Assembly (NCBI GenBank): GCA_963170055.1
Contig: CAUJGJ010000242.1
Location: forward strand, 6,425,859 to 6,489,858
Direction: 5' to 3'
From: Halisarca cf. caerulea
Taxonomy: Eukaryota > Porifera > Demospongiae > Chondrillida > Halisarcidae
Length of the DNA: 64,000 nucleotides
Made by a program: the position numbers and the translations under genes. The notes below the pieces were generated by a model. The model was not told the DNA's origin. It made no database searches and saw nothing but the letters and a program-made list of their open reading frames with translations. Each line of letters starts with the position of its first letter. Within the stretch, counting starts at the first letter, position 1. Of this stretch, positions 1 through 11,548 are shown piece after piece.

Positions 1-248
1 CAGCACCCAGCGCAAAACTAAAATTCTAAAGAACTTTAAAGTTTAGTCACATGATCAGCATGTGACAAAGCATTGGTGACGACAAAAAAACGTCACTAAA
101 CACAGATTCCGCATTCGTATATGCCCAAATAACAACCCAAATCACGAGATAAATGTGTGACAAATATATTATAGGTGCCAAAATCTAATATTTCATCACT
201 ATACAAACTGCGAACTGCTATCATAACAAATGTGGACATGTCCCACAT
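1..248 (+). mobile_element. F2 DNA element, right-hand part (cut by window edge)
   Basis: The stretch ends in the F2 terminal repeat ACATGTCCCACATGCG preceded by a conserved subterminal block (an AACTGCGAACTGCTATCATAAC-like stretch). The same block precedes F2 ends near 1130, 1900 and 47940, and lies in reverse at 11570. The remainder matches the right half of the copy at 409-1132. No coding capacity is seen. The left end lies outside the window. Confidence 0.6.
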
Positions 249-408
249 GCGGATACTCGGAACAATTCAATCGAAAATCGAACTTTCCGCAAGATAAATT
301 GCTGACTATAGATCGATTATTCATGTACTAGGTTGACTCGATAACATTCCAGGGCGTTTATATTCCAATGTGCCATACAATTTTTATGCCCAATACTGAT
401 GATGCACA

Positions 409-1132
409 CGCATGTGGGACATGTCCACGCTAATTCGGAGGTGTGAAAATTTCGGTCTTTTTTATAGCTTCGGTTCTTAACTTGTAGAAGTTTCAGAGCG
501 TCAAACGAGGGCTTAACAAGTAGGTAGACTTATAAACTTTTCGATAATTTCCCTTTTGAGAGACCTGTAGTTATCGCGAAGAAGCTAGTGAGGTTTTTCT
601 AAGCCCTACTTAAAAGCGAAACGCTTTGGGTGCTACATGCAGGAACGCGTCTAAGACTATTTTTTCACAAAAATAGCAACACAATTACTAACTTTTCCAT
701 GCGGGGGCATCGACAATTCCTCTCCAAAGCTGAGATCTGCAAAATTGGCCCTCAAAACGGCAAATTCAAGCTCCTATAACTTCGGGCAGGAACATAAGTT
801 CGCTTGCCCCCACATGGAAAAGTTGTATTCGATAAATAACTCGACGTTGGCACCGAGAAACTGTCTTCAGCTTGTCCCCTTGCGTAGCACCCAGCCGAAA
901 ACTACAATTCCAAAGAACATCCAGTTAGGTCACGAGCCATCATGTGACAAAACAACTGTGATGACAGAAAACGTCACTAAAAGCAGATTCGTCTTTCGTA
1001 TACACCCGAATAACAGCTCGAATCACGGGATAAATGCGTGACTAATAACTTACAGGCGCCGAAAAATAACATTTTATCACTATGCAAACTGAGGAGCGCT
1101 ATCATAACAAATCTGGACATGTCCCACATGCG
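409..1132 (+). mobile_element. F2 non-autonomous DNA element (MITE-like), complete
   Basis: Inverted terminal repeats CGCATGTGGGACATGTCC at 409 and GGACATGTCCCACATGCG ending at 1132 bound about 724 bp. The left subterminal block (an AGGTGTGAAAATTTCGGTC motif) and the right block (CTATCATAACAAATCTGG) recur at many other F2 ends in this window. The interior has no credible protein; the 98-residue frame inside it is repeat sequence. It is mobilised, if at all, by a transposase encoded elsewhere. The interior carries two AACTTTTCCATG-type motifs in opposite orientation, giving a foldback character. Confidence 0.65.
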
Positions 1133-1689
1133 ACCTTACGTCATCCTAAAATGGCAGATTGGAATCATCCTGTAAATATATTGTGGTTTGGGGACGTGTA
1201 CCCGGGACATTTTCTAAATAACAAAAGTATCCAACGTTCCAAAATACTTGTTCTCCCTGAGCGAGAGTTATATAAGCAGGTTAGCCCAAGAGATTACCGT
1301 TTTAATTGTCATTTTTAGCCATTTTTCACCCGCTAACAGTACATTTTTCGTTATAACAGTTGGAGCTATATGTTCTCCGCTCAGCTTCCATATCTAAAAC
1401 AAACTTCACTCTTCCATCTCATGCCAGTTTGATCTTTTTGGGAGACCATCTACACTTCCCAAATCGACGCTAATTGAAAAAGTGTCCTTTTTACATAATC
1501 GTTTTTATACTTCTGTGTATGACACATTGGCCTGTTTTGTAGTTTATTGTTTCGATAACTAACATTAAAATATTAAACAGTTGTAAAAATCGATGTACAT
1601 TGTTGTTTGAGTTGTGAAATTCGATGTATGTATTACCACTTCCGAGCGGTGGCCATTTTCTTCCCCAGTAGAAAAGCATTATAATGAGC
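1133..1689. other. No gene recognised
   Basis: AT-rich sequence without a convincing reading frame, splice pattern or terminal repeat. Short frames here have no recognisable protein character. Confidence 0.4.
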
Positions 1690-1904
1690 CTGTGCAGTTA
1701 GGTCACATGCAAGCATGTGATAGAGGAACAGTGACAACAGTAACGTCACTATACGTGGATTCGGCTTCGTATATGCCCAAATATCAGCCTGAATTACGAG
1801 ATAAATGCATGACTAATAAATTATAGGCGCTGAAATATAACATTTTATCACTATGCAAACTGAGGAACACTATCATAACAATTCTGGACATGTCCCACAT
1901 GTGT
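1690..1904 (+). mobile_element. F2 element, right-end remnant
   Basis: Matches the right half of other F2 copies: the GTGACGTC-containing core, the TTATAGGCGC block, the CTATCATAACAATTCTGG subterminal block and the terminal GGACATGTCCCACATGTG. The left half is missing. Confidence 0.55.
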
Positions 1905-2712
1905 ATACAGTATTACGGCTTGAAAATGTAAAGAAGGCTTTTGTCTACATGTTAATGCTAGTAAGCCTGTACTTCAAGCCGAAAGTCTGTAATTTATCCA
2001 CCAATGAAGTGGGGCATTTCACATTGTAGACACCATAAAACAATGACTAAAGCACTTAACAACAAAGTCATGCTTAAAAATCAAGATAGTCCCCTAATGA
2101 AGCCATTCAGCCATTCTTCTGGAATTTCTCGAGAAGTGGTTTGCATTCATTCATCCATTTTCCTTCCTTGCCGAAAGGGGGCGGAGTTGAGCGTGCATGG
2201 GGTTGATTACGTCATAATTTGTCAGTGCATGGGGTCTTTTAGATTCTCCTACACATCGCTAAAAATTGTGGCACTAAATTTCAAAATAAACGTTTTCATC
2301 GCTTGTCATCATCACACACAAATTATTGGCCTCATTGGCCTTTCTTATGGTGTCTTGCACTATACTACAACTTATCAGTTAGGAACAGAGGTAAGGGATG
2401 CCTATCATGTCACTGGTACTTGGATGGCAATGCATTTAAAATTCTGCATGCATTACTATTGTTCAATTATTTTTGCTGTAGCTGGCAGTGCCTGTGCCTG
2501 AAAGTTGTGTTGACCAGAGAGACCAGAGAGGCTACCAGTATTATATGCGCGAAGATTCTATGCAGGTATAGTGTGTTCTTTATCAGTATAACAGAGGGGT
2601 GTTGTGTTGTTTGCAAAATTAATGAATTTGATTGAATTTTAACACGTTTTACTGATGTGTACAATTAGTCACATGTTTATGAAGTCGCCTGATTGAAAGA
2701 TATTGTGTTATA
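1905..2712. other. No gene recognised
   Basis: A 165-residue open frame lies at 2004-2501 but has no recognisable domain, biased composition or splice context. A second frame overlaps it for much of its length, so I treat both as chance. No repeats of note. Confidence 0.35.
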
Positions 2713-3757
2713 CGCAGGTATGTTATGTCCGAATCCGAGGTAAAGTGGGCGTGTATGCGGTTGTGACGAATGTAATAAAATTGGAACACATTTAGAGGCT
2801 ATATCACGTGTTGTTCGCACGACCTGCTGGCTAGTCGATGACGTCATTGCCTGGCTTTTACACGTTTTTCGCTTGAGTTCCAGAAGAACCAATGTTTTGA
2901 GCGCATAATATGCTTTTCGAAACTATTTTGCGACCGTTGTGAAGGCAAAGGTAAATTCTAAGGGGAAGTTGTGGGCTTCAAAACATTGAATTCGTGCACT
3001 GCGCAGTTAGGCCGCCTGGAACAAGTCTAACATAATTGATCTGATAAGAGATTAACTTGGTAAGGAGCACAGTCCTGCGAACGTACGTTCCTCGGTAGTT
3101 CTCTGAAGAACAAAAACTGGTTCTATAGCGAGATTGTGGAAAAGTGACTACAAGCACACCTAGCCTGCTAGCACGATTGCATGTGACGTCACGTGATTTT
3201 ACTGAAGGACGCTAACTTTCACCACAAGAAAACTTCATCGAAAAACGCGGTGGTAGAAATCACCGGTTTGCACCATGATAGTTTGAGGTATTGTTCGAGA
3301 AGGTTCAAACCCCTAGAATCCGAATCAGGGTCTCTGTACGTTGCTCCGTTTGTTTTATGTCCAACAGATTGTAACTAGTCACCCTAGAATTTTGCATAAA
3401 TCCTTGGACATAACAGCCATGCAGTGGAGCCTGAAGACCCTGATTCGGATTTAGTAAGTTCGATATCTGTGTGTTCTTTCGAACCAAGTTTTGTGTCCAA
3501 AAGCCTAAGTTTCTACCACCACGTTTTTGCATTTTTATGTTTTTTGATACGTTCAGAAAAACTCGTCATACGAAGTTTTGTGACCCTCCAGAAGAATCTA
3601 AATGACTCAGATACAAAGTAGATATGCTTAAGATATAACACAAGGTGTTTTCTGGACATCACTACTCGTGCATATGCAAAACAGACCGATTGATTTCACT
3701 CCTTCGATATCGGCGGCCATTTTTGTTTATGTCCAGATCGGACATAACATACCTGCG
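2713..3757 (+). mobile_element. F1 non-autonomous DNA element with 2-bp TA duplication
   Basis: The inverted ends are CGCAGGTATGTTATGTCCGA at 2713 and TCGGACATAACATACCTGCG ending at 3757, an exact 20-bp terminal repeat. Both ends are flanked by TA, giving a 2-bp target duplication. The interior contains a large imperfect hairpin at about 3300-3450, whose arms carry the words ATCCGAATCAGGGTC and GACCCTGATTCGGAT. Internal TTATGTCC/GGACATAA copies lie near the hairpin tip. No transposase frame is present. Confidence 0.7.
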
Positions 3758-4860
3758 TACACCTTCTTGCTTTCAAACATAAAAAGATTATAGTATTGAA
3801 TATGGCATTCATCTGCACTTAGAGTGTTTTCAATACATTTTCATGGTTATTCGTTTGTGCTGGAAGAAGTATTGATTTCACCGAATTGTAACCTTTGGTT
3901 GGTGGTGTCATCATATTATTTACAATCTTGTGCACGAGAGAGACGTACAATGACTGAATCTTTCGAAAACGTGGTCATCTAAAAGGTTGGGTAGAGGAGC
4001 CATGTCAAGGGAGTTAGATCATGATAGATAAAGCCAATTTTCATAGTTGCATTTTTTGATAGCATGCCCAATTCCAGACATATTGCTACTGATGAAGGGT
4101 GGAATTCCAAGAAAAGGTTTTTTAGCACATTGGCAAATTTAAACGGCGATGTTTCGTGTCAGAATATCGTGGTTAGTACGTTTTCATCTACCCTAGCCTT
4201 AGTTGGAGCTTTTTAGAAGTTAAGAACAGAATTTTAGAATAGTCGTGTCTTTACACATTGAAGTTCTCTCTTCTTACTGTGAGAATTTGCCACCGTGATG
4301 GTACTTTTCATAGTATGATCAATACACAACTACAACCCTTTTGCTGATACTGTAGACCTGCCAACAAACTGGTACCATAGATAATATAAAACGTTTTATA
4401 TTATCTATGCTGGTACTTACACAGGGGCATTGTAATGCTTTTGTGAACTTGGGGATTTGGGGCGTATACACAATGGAATTTATCACCATTTGTGTTTACA
4501 TAAGGACCAATTAATAAAATAGCGTCACAAACATCATTATTATCTTGCACAACCAAAGCAGAGTCCTCAGGAGAAGCAGCTAATATTGTCACTGACTGAG
4601 TAACTTTCTTGACAAAATGCCTCATTTACGAATGTGTAAGTACAAGAATATGATTATGAAGCATACCTATAGCTGTGGTACCTTTTCTGCAACATATATC
4701 CATGCTTAGGCTGAGGAAGTAGGCCATAAAAATATGTGAAAGCTCAACTTACCGATTCTTATTTAGAAACGTATTTGTAGATCCATTAAAATCAGAAAAT
4801 ACAGGGAAAATTGAAAGCTTATGATCAAAGTACCTTCATAAACGTCAAATAAGAGACACA
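3758..4860. other. Intergenic, AT-rich; perfect palindrome inside
   Basis: No coding region is supported. The only clear structure is the palindrome at 4377-4408. Minus-strand frames at 4401-4625 show no family resemblance. Confidence 0.4.
4377..4408. repeat. 32-bp near-perfect palindrome
   Basis: Arms ATAGATAATATAAAA and TTTTATATTATCTAT meet around a central CG. It would extrude as a tight cruciform. It is AT-rich and isolated; no function is evident. Confidence 0.7.
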
Positions 4861-4869
4861 AAAAGAGAA

Positions 4870-5577
4870 ACAAGTGAGCAAGAGGCATGCTACGGGGATT
4901 ATGCTTTCGCAATGATTTGATGACGTCACAATGGTTGACAGTTTGTCAGGGGTGCATCCATACCTCAAGCAAAGGGCATCGCGAAATGCCCCTTTGTGAA
5001 ATGAAAAAACCATGGCATTCAAGAGGCAGGGATGTCAGCCAGTTTGATAGGCCCTTCTGATTAGAAAGCTCCACAGCCCTGCCAAGTGACTCTGGTAGGG
5101 TGAGATTATTCGTCTCATCCTCTGCCTCTTTTCTATGCTTGTTAGGTGACCTTGGCTTTCCTACGCTTCTCTTCCAACTCAATCTCATTGTCATAGGTGT
5201 CCTTTTGCTCCATTATAATCTCCACAAGAGGTGCAGTCACATACACTGATGAATCATACTGCTCACAACACTGGCGGGTGAGGTCAATGATTCCCAAGCC
5301 ACCATTTCTGCATGGGAGAGCCAGTAATTGTCGTTCTTCATTTGTAATTGCCGCTCTTCCAGTTATATCACAGGAATAAGCTTCTTTCTGAGCATATCTT
5401 CAAGTGTTGCCATTAGTTGAGCAATATTGGGTTTGTCCCAATGATGTATGTCCATTTCAATATCATACCATGGGTGAGTGCTGAGTACGCGGCCTGTGGT
5501 TCAGTCTTGGCAATTTCACAGAGCCTCTCAAGTTCATCCACCCAGGTGGATCCACATGAGAAAGACTCGCTACCTAT
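4870..5577 (-). pseudogene. Truncated RLE-type non-LTR retrotransposon remnant
   Basis: Minus-strand frames broken by frameshifts encode the same region as the C-terminal half of the larger element at 12994-18670. Matching words are NGGLGIIDL, WLTSLPLECHGF, FRDALCLRYG and, upstream, a PQAAYSALTHG stretch aligning with PHAAYCALTRS. Only the segment between reverse transcriptase and endonuclease survives. The 5' side is cut at an F1-type end (GCAGGTAGATTATGTGCAC at 5578). It is a dead fragment and shows that this retroelement family has several copies in the genome. Confidence 0.7.
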
Positions 5578-6400
5578 GCAGGTAGATTATGTGCACAACC
5601 AGCTAGCAAGGGGGCATTTTGTGGTTTATAAAGGAATGCAATAAAAAGTATCGCTTTAGGTAATTTTGCGTGGGTCGCTCATGTGTAGACTGCATGAGCT
5701 CTGACTAGATGATTCGTCTACTCCTCTTCTTTGTTTTCTTTAAAACTTTAAAACTTGCATATTGCAGGAATAAACGATAATGAGAAAAGCACAAGCGATG
5801 AAAAGTTAGCTATTCCGTTTGTAGGAACCCTTCGAAGTAGAATGTGTTTCGACATCGTGAGCAAAGTCACCTGACATTGGCCTGACTAATAGGGAAGATG
5901 ACTAAAGTTCGAGGACCAATTTTCTTTCCAAAACGCGGTCACGTAGATGTTGGCTGGGAGCTCTGAAACTTTAGAAGGTATTTAACAAAGGACAAAACTA
6001 AATTTTCACTGCATGGGCTTTTGATAGCTTATTCCGTTCGTATTATGTGCATGTCTTAATGTTTTCTTGTCTTCCCGAAAACTACAAAAATCTTCACATC
6101 CTCCGAACAAAGTGGAATTCCAAAAGCCCATGCGGTGAAAAGTTAGCTATCATCCCTAGGAACCCTTCGAAGTAGAAATTGTATCTCAGTGCTGCCATTT
6201 AGTAGACCGCATTTTGGACTGAAGTTGTTTTCGTATACTTTATAATCTGCCAATTTGCTCTTTGAAAGTATTCTTTGTAAATTTCGAAAGAGCTTAAATG
6301 TAAAATTAGAAAGTAAAAGCAGTGTACAGTACCTTCATTTCTCTTACACACTGAAGCAAGAAAGAAATAAAGAAATAAATAAACTTTCACCACAAGAAAA
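5578..6400 (+). mobile_element. F1-like element, GTGCAC subfamily, partial
   Basis: Begins with the variant terminal repeat GCAGGTAGATTATGTGCAC. The interior shares blocks with the copies at 18671-19899 and 20.9-28.1 kb (the CACCTGACATTGGC motif, AAAACGCGGTC, and the AGTTAGCTAT block near the hairpin). No right terminus is found before the next F1 element, so it is probably truncated. Confidence 0.5.
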
Positions 6401-6415
6401 TTTCATTAACAAGTT

Positions 6416-7285
6416 CGCAGGTATGTTATGTCTGATTTATGGACATAAAACAAAATGGCATCGTCTTCGTGGTCCTTCAAATATTCGGCTTATTTTCTGT
6501 TTGAATACGAGTACATGTTCTAATAACACCTTTTACCGTATCTAGAACATATATGCTTAGTATCTGAATCGCTAAAAAGATAATACGACAATCACAAGTT
6601 ACGTATGCCATGTTTTCTTTTACCATATCGAAAAAAGTGAAAATGCAAAATTCTGGTAGTAAAGATCCGGGCTTTTGCTCACAAAACTAGGTTCAAACGA
6701 AAGCACAGCTTGAAATCTTACTAAATTGAATCTTGCATCTTGCAGCTCCTTTCCACGGCTGTTATGTCCAGGGTTTTCTGCTGAAAAAGAAGGTCCTCGG
6801 CTACAAAACGCTGGACATAAAAGGAATGGGACGACGTACAAAGTTGCAAGATTCGATTTTGGAGGTTTGGTCCTTTAGGAACAACATACTAAAGTTTCAA
6901 AGCCAAACTCAGAGATCTCCTACCAGAATTTTCGTTAAAGTTTTCCTATCAAACTTGACTGCTCGGTAGGTTGACATCACATGCAGTCACGTGGTTTGAT
7001 TACGTCATACCAAGTAAGACGGCGGAGCGTACTGGCAGTATAGCTGCTTAACTAATTTTAATACGAACGAAATCGTCTCTATTGAAGCTTAGAACGAAAT
7101 CAGCAATGAAAGAACACCTTTGGACCTCTGATTTCATAGTGTTTTACTTTGTTCAAGGCGTTTAGCGTTGAAATCATGTGACCCTTGCGTGAAATTCCTT
7201 CTAATGTAAACAAAGTAATTGTTATGTAAACAATTCTGCTTTACCATAAACAATCCTCCCCGTTTTCGGACATAACCTACCTGCG
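6416..7285 (+). mobile_element. F1 non-autonomous DNA element with TT duplication
   Basis: Left end CGCAGGTATGTTATGTC at 6416 and inverted right end GACATAACCTACCTGCG ending at 7285, flanked on both sides by TT. A central foldback at about 6690-6900 resembles those of the copies at 2713 and 16073, including the CACGGCTGTTATGTCC block and its inverse. No transposase is encoded. Confidence 0.65.
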
Positions 7286-7327
7286 TTGGACTGCCGCCCC
7301 TCGACCCAAATTACTTGTGATGATGTT

Positions 7328-7508
7328 ATAACAGTTTATCTCTTCAACAATGGTATCAAGTTTGCGAATGGGGTTTATCCAATTCCAAGACTGAAACTCT
7401 GCCAAAATGCAGCAAATTTTCATTAGAATTGCAACAAAGGTAACAAATAATAAGTTGAAGGATAAAACCCCTTTATAAACTGATACCATTGTTGTAGAGA
7501 TGAACTGT
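7328..7508. repeat. Foldback repeat of about 180 bp
   Basis: The left arm beginning ACAGTTTATCTCTTCAACAA, with ATGGTATCA just after, is the near-complement of the right arm ending TTGTAGAGATGAACTGTT. Arms are about 50 bp with mismatches. Either a very short MITE or a decayed one. Confidence 0.6.
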
Positions 7509-7589
7509 TGCTTGTTTAAAGTCTTCTCTTCTTCCAGCAGCCATTTTTATTTGCCTATGTCCTGTTGCATGCATACCATATTTGCTCCA

Positions 7590-8105
7590 ATAGAAGCCCC
7601 GGCCTCTATTTCCTTCCAGAAGGTTTTGACCCGGCCTCTACTCGAGCCCGGCTTCGATTAACAATAATAGGAAAATGGTTGCCAATAGACCGTTGTGCAC
7701 TTTTGAAAATGAAAACGCCATTAGAGAGCGCTACAAGTACAAATCTGTTTGGACATCCTTTGTTAGAAAAGAACTTTAGGTGAGAACAGAGAATGACCAG
7801 CACTCATTTTCCATTTACATAGAGGACGATGTTGTTGGCCACTTCCTTATTGGTGTTGTTCGTACAATCTATCACTTTGAGCTTGAATTTGATGCCGTTG
7901 ATCTTCTCTTAATCATAGATACTCCTCCGTGACATTCATATACGAAAACCGTACCTCGAAGTGGTAAAGGTCATTCGTTATATTGCAGGAATACCCAGCG
8001 TGTATTCGAACCCAGCTTCTATTGAAAAACACTTAGCTGTCACCCGACTTCTATTTAAGCCCCGACCTCTATTTGAGCCCGGCTTTTATTTGAACAAATT
8101 CGAAC
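7590..8105. repeat. Dispersed CCGGCCTCTATT-type degenerate repeat units
   Basis: Units of roughly 15-18 bp such as CCCGGCCTCTATT and GCCCGGCTTCGATT occur at 7598-7660 and again at 7995-8105, with unrelated sequence between. The pattern is a decayed tandem repeat. No gene is supported; overlapping frames on both strands arise from the repeat. Confidence 0.55.
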
Positions 8106-8110
8106 AAATA

Positions 8111-8238
<128 letters not shown>

Positions 8239-8826
8239 ATATATTGAAGGATTAAGATGTGAAGGTATATTATGGCACTTTTTGCCAAAAAACAAGATGG
8301 CTGCCGCTTTCGAATTGCTTGTTTAAAAGGCCTTGTTTTCTCTTCCCGAAGGTGGAAAGACTCAAGAAAGCATCTAGATAGTATTTCGAACATTTCTATA
8401 TTGTGCATATGTAATCTAAAGAGCCAAAAACATATTGTACGTGTTATACATGGTCGATTTTTAACCATGCTAAAATAAGCAAAAAATGCAAAAGGCGCGG
8501 GTCAAGACATCTGAATTTAAACGCGCAAGCGAATTCAGAAGACAGAACAAGTCCAAATCTTACTTTTCTGATTTGGGGGAAATGCTGCTCCTGGATTTGG
8601 ATCTTGATTTCTGATCAAAATGAACGGCTATAGCAACAAATGGCTATGCATAAACTGAACGGATGGACCAACAATCTTCCCCAAATCAGAATTTGAAGTT
8701 CAGTCGTTTAGCGATAATCTGACAAAGTTCTAAGTATCTATGTAGAGATCTAGACCCGTGCCTTTTTCGCCATAAAATCCTCCAAGGAAGACACTTCTCT
8801 TCGAAAAATGTGGTTCAATTCGCTTC

Positions 8827-9870
8827 ATGGGTGGGGTAGACACATTTGATGCCCTACAAAGAGCCTACTCATGTAGCAGAAGGAAATACAAGCGGTGGAT
8901 GCGGGCACAGGGTGTTTATAACCGTCTGTTGCTTGTTCCGATTGTGGGCGGTGCTTGTTTTCTACGTCATCAATTAGCGGCTGTTTTTAATGCGTCATTT
9001 GGCGTCTTTCGGATGACGTACGAAATTTCACGTATCAACAGAATGGGGGAAGAAGGCGACTTTTGTGACGTTTTGCCTACGTATCTGTGAAATGTCACGA
9101 AAATGGCAGTTTTGTTGAGGGCGAAGATGAAGTCGCTTGGTTAGACCTCAGATGCCTTCGAATCTCACCAAATCCAACTTCGATGGAATCTTAAGATGTT
9201 TCGGTTTGCGAAAATCGTTCCGGGCATAGTGCTACAATCAAGCAGTTTTTTGCAATTGGACCATTTATGCTAAATTTTGGCCATCTGAAGGGTGAAAAAA
9301 CAGGTTTTTCGGTTATAGCTTTCTTACAGAAGATTATAACCTATAGCCCGGAACGATTTTCAGATAGCTCACCACTTGTTCTGTCTTTTCGTGTTGTTTA
9401 ATGGGAATTGAGAGGGATCTGAGGTCTAACCAAGGCGAAGTTTGTCTAGAACTGCTATGTATTCCTAGCTCGCTATCTTCCTTCAGACAATAGAAACAAT
9501 CGCTAGTTAAGTACCAACATATATACAACTTCCGTCCAGGAACATATACAACTTTCGTCCAGTAGGGAGAACTGGGCGAAAATCTGGTCAACGAAGTAGA
9601 AACGATCGCTAATTTGTGAAGCTATTTCAAGACGGCCATTTTTGCATTTTATTCCCGGACGGTTATAAATACCCTGTGGATATACTACTTCCTATTGGAC
9701 AGAACGATCACCAATGTGTACAGCATCTACAACAGCACTCCACACACAAAGAAACTCACCCATATTGAGTTTGTTCTCGCCGTCGCACAGCATCTCATCT
9801 CCTGTCACAACTCCAGGAAGAGGCCTGCCATGTCTAGGACACCACCCATGGCCAGCCTCCAAGGAAGACA
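8827..9870 (+). pseudogene. piggyBac-type transposase fragment, split by an F3 insertion
   Basis: The first part (8827-8913) encodes the piggyBac third catalytic aspartate region: GGVD, then YSCSRRKYKRW. The family pattern continues only after the insertion, at 9683-9870, with WIYYFLLDRTITNVYSIY and a HIEFVLAVAQHLI helix. This is the usual run after GGVD in piggyBac (DDE_Tnp_1_7) proteins. Between them sits an F3 element; TGGAT lies on both sides of the break and may be the target duplication. The N-terminal half with the first two catalytic aspartates is absent here, and a 22-bp word (near 8781 and 9846) is present on both sides, so some local duplication also occurred. Non-functional. Confidence 0.65.
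8914..9682 (+). mobile_element. F3 foldback MITE (ends CAGGGTGTTTATAACCG)
   Basis: The left end CAGGGTGTTTATAACCGTC and inverted right end GACGGTTATAAATACCCTG bound about 770 bp. The interior is self-complementary: the TTGGTTAGACCTCAGAT block near 9138 is answered by ATCTGAGGTCTAACCAA near 9420, and AAAATCGTTCCGGGC by CCCGGAACGATTTT. Related copies lie at 29.3-31.0, near 39.7, 46.25 and 47.95-48.24 kb. The 87-residue frame running into it from the transposase is not a real protein end. Confidence 0.7.
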
Positions 9871-9887
9871 CTTCTCTTTGAACAAGC

Positions 9888-9948
9888 GATTCGAGTTTAA
9901 AAAACTCGTGGGCCGCCCACGGCCCTGGAAACTTGAATCGCTTGGAAA
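9888..9948. repeat. Short hairpin
   Basis: AAGCGATTCGAGTTT is answered by AAACTTGAATCGCTT around a GC-rich loop that itself contains GTGGGCCGCCCAC. Just after the piggyBac fragment; no function is evident. Confidence 0.6.
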
Positions 9949-9959
9949 TCGTCTTCGAA

Positions 9960-10620
9960 GAACTCTTCTAGTCAAAAAGACTCTTCGCTGATAAAATCAG
10001 AAGCAAACGAATGAATTTTACCGAAATATAGCCGAAAGATTACGTACCGACTTCGCGTCCGCCATGTTGTTGACATATATATATCTAGACATCGTTCCGG
10101 ACGTTCCGGACACTTCCGGTGAAAGTAAAAACAATATAGGGCCGCCTTCCGGCGGCCCAAAAATGCCAAAAAGCTGCAATGCTGCATGTACACTAAACGA
10201 ATAAGAACCATCCACTGTTGTAGTGACTGCTGAGCTGAGGTACCCATACCCCTATGTTCCACTCCTTGCTACAGAGTATATAACACTCGCCATAGTATTT
10301 CTAAGAAACAGTAACCTACCGACTCAACCACATTCAATGGTAGCCATTTTTGTTTGTATAACTTTTCAAACTATTTGGATAATTGCGTGTTAGTGTATGC
10401 AATTGCATTTTCAACCCTTATCTTTTTGTATTAGTAGGTTGTCTTACAACTAACAGTATATCTGTATAAAACATGGCCTATGAACTATACTTTCAATGCT
10501 CTATCAAACCATATAAGTTTCATAATGGTTACACAACTTTCATACCTCGCGGATGTCAAGTATACTTGTTATCATAAGCCACTAATGTGGCTTATGGACA
10601 TGAAAAGGTTAATCCACCAA
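9960..10620. other. No gene recognised
   Basis: Mixed-frame short ORFs only. A GC-rich patch near 10090-10160 (GGCCGCCTTCCGGCGGCC) forms a short palindrome. No terminal repeats are seen. Confidence 0.4.
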
Positions 10621-10623
10621 TCA

Positions 10624-10955
10624 CAGGTGTGTTATGTCCAATCCAGCCAAAAGCACGACATTATCTGGCAATGAATTTCATTATAGTGGTTAACGTGCGG
10701 GTTTGTCACGCACCTGTAGTTTATTTTGGTGATGATGTCAAGCACAAGTGTAACATATACAAGAATATATGAAAAATATGTTCGTAGAACATGCGATGAC
10801 ACTTGACTCAGCCTGGATAGGCAGTTATTTTCAACGAGAAAATTTCATCGAAAAAGGCAGTGGTACATGCAAATCTCCGCTTTCAGCTGCTTTGAATCTG
10901 TGATATGTTATTAGTAGGGGAACAAACCCTCAGAATTGAATCTTGGGGAATGTGT
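10624..10955 (+). mobile_element. F1 element, left-hand remnant
   Basis: Starts CAGGTGTGTTATGTCCAATC and follows the same sequence as the left half of the F1 copy at 11924 (AATGAATTTCATTAT, GGGTTTGTCACGC, GATGATGTCA blocks) up to the AAACCCTCAGAATTGAATC stem arm. There it is cut by the next element. Confidence 0.55.
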
Positions 10956-10959
10956 GCGC

Positions 10960-11548
10960 GGGTAAGTTATGTGCACATTGAGCTTTAGAGGGGCATTTCT
11001 GTGGTAAGAATGTGATTACACTGTAATGCCTTTGCGAGCCAGATCAGCACGATTTACATGACCAAAGGATGACAAGTTGTGGCATGTTGGTGACTGCTCT
11101 TCTAATAATGGATCCGAACTAGTGCGATAGAGCTTAACGGCAGTTGGATTTTGGTGCATTTATTGTGAATTGTCCGGTTAGGTATCCTTTACATGGTTTT
11201 GTACGAGCAAACCCCCTTGAAATGGCTTGTTGCACGTTACCGATTTCAGAAGAACTGAGTGAACAGTACATGATATTGCGTGTAGAAATAGCTCAAATGT
11301 TTACAAATGGGCTGTTTACTAGCCTTATTAGTATCAGTACCTTACTACAAGTGATCTCAAAAGCATTCTTAGGGCATTACTTCTTTCAAAACTACTCAGG
11401 GGGTACCTAACCCAACAATTCTTATCCTGACCTTCGTTGAGCACCGTCCAAATGTTTTGAACAGCAATAATAGTTGCCTGTTGAATTGTTGGTGTCAGGG
11501 AAAAGATACAGCTTTTATACAAATTGAGAGATGAATACACACGTGAAA
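10960..11548 (+). mobile_element. F1-like GTGCAC-subfamily element, partial
   Basis: Starts GCGGGTAAGTTATGTGCAC. The next 580 bp match, in reverse, the outer part of the complete copy at 18671-19899, including the GTTAGGTATCC block and the AGAGATGAATACACACGTG block. It stops where the F2 copy at 11549 begins. Confidence 0.55.

Noticed and set aside
2004..2501. 165-residue open frame
   Set aside because: No domain, no splice context, overlapping alternative frame of similar quality; treated as chance.
8827..9090. Full 87-residue frame as one small protein
   Set aside because: Only its first 29 residues are piggyBac-like; the rest runs into the F3 insertion.
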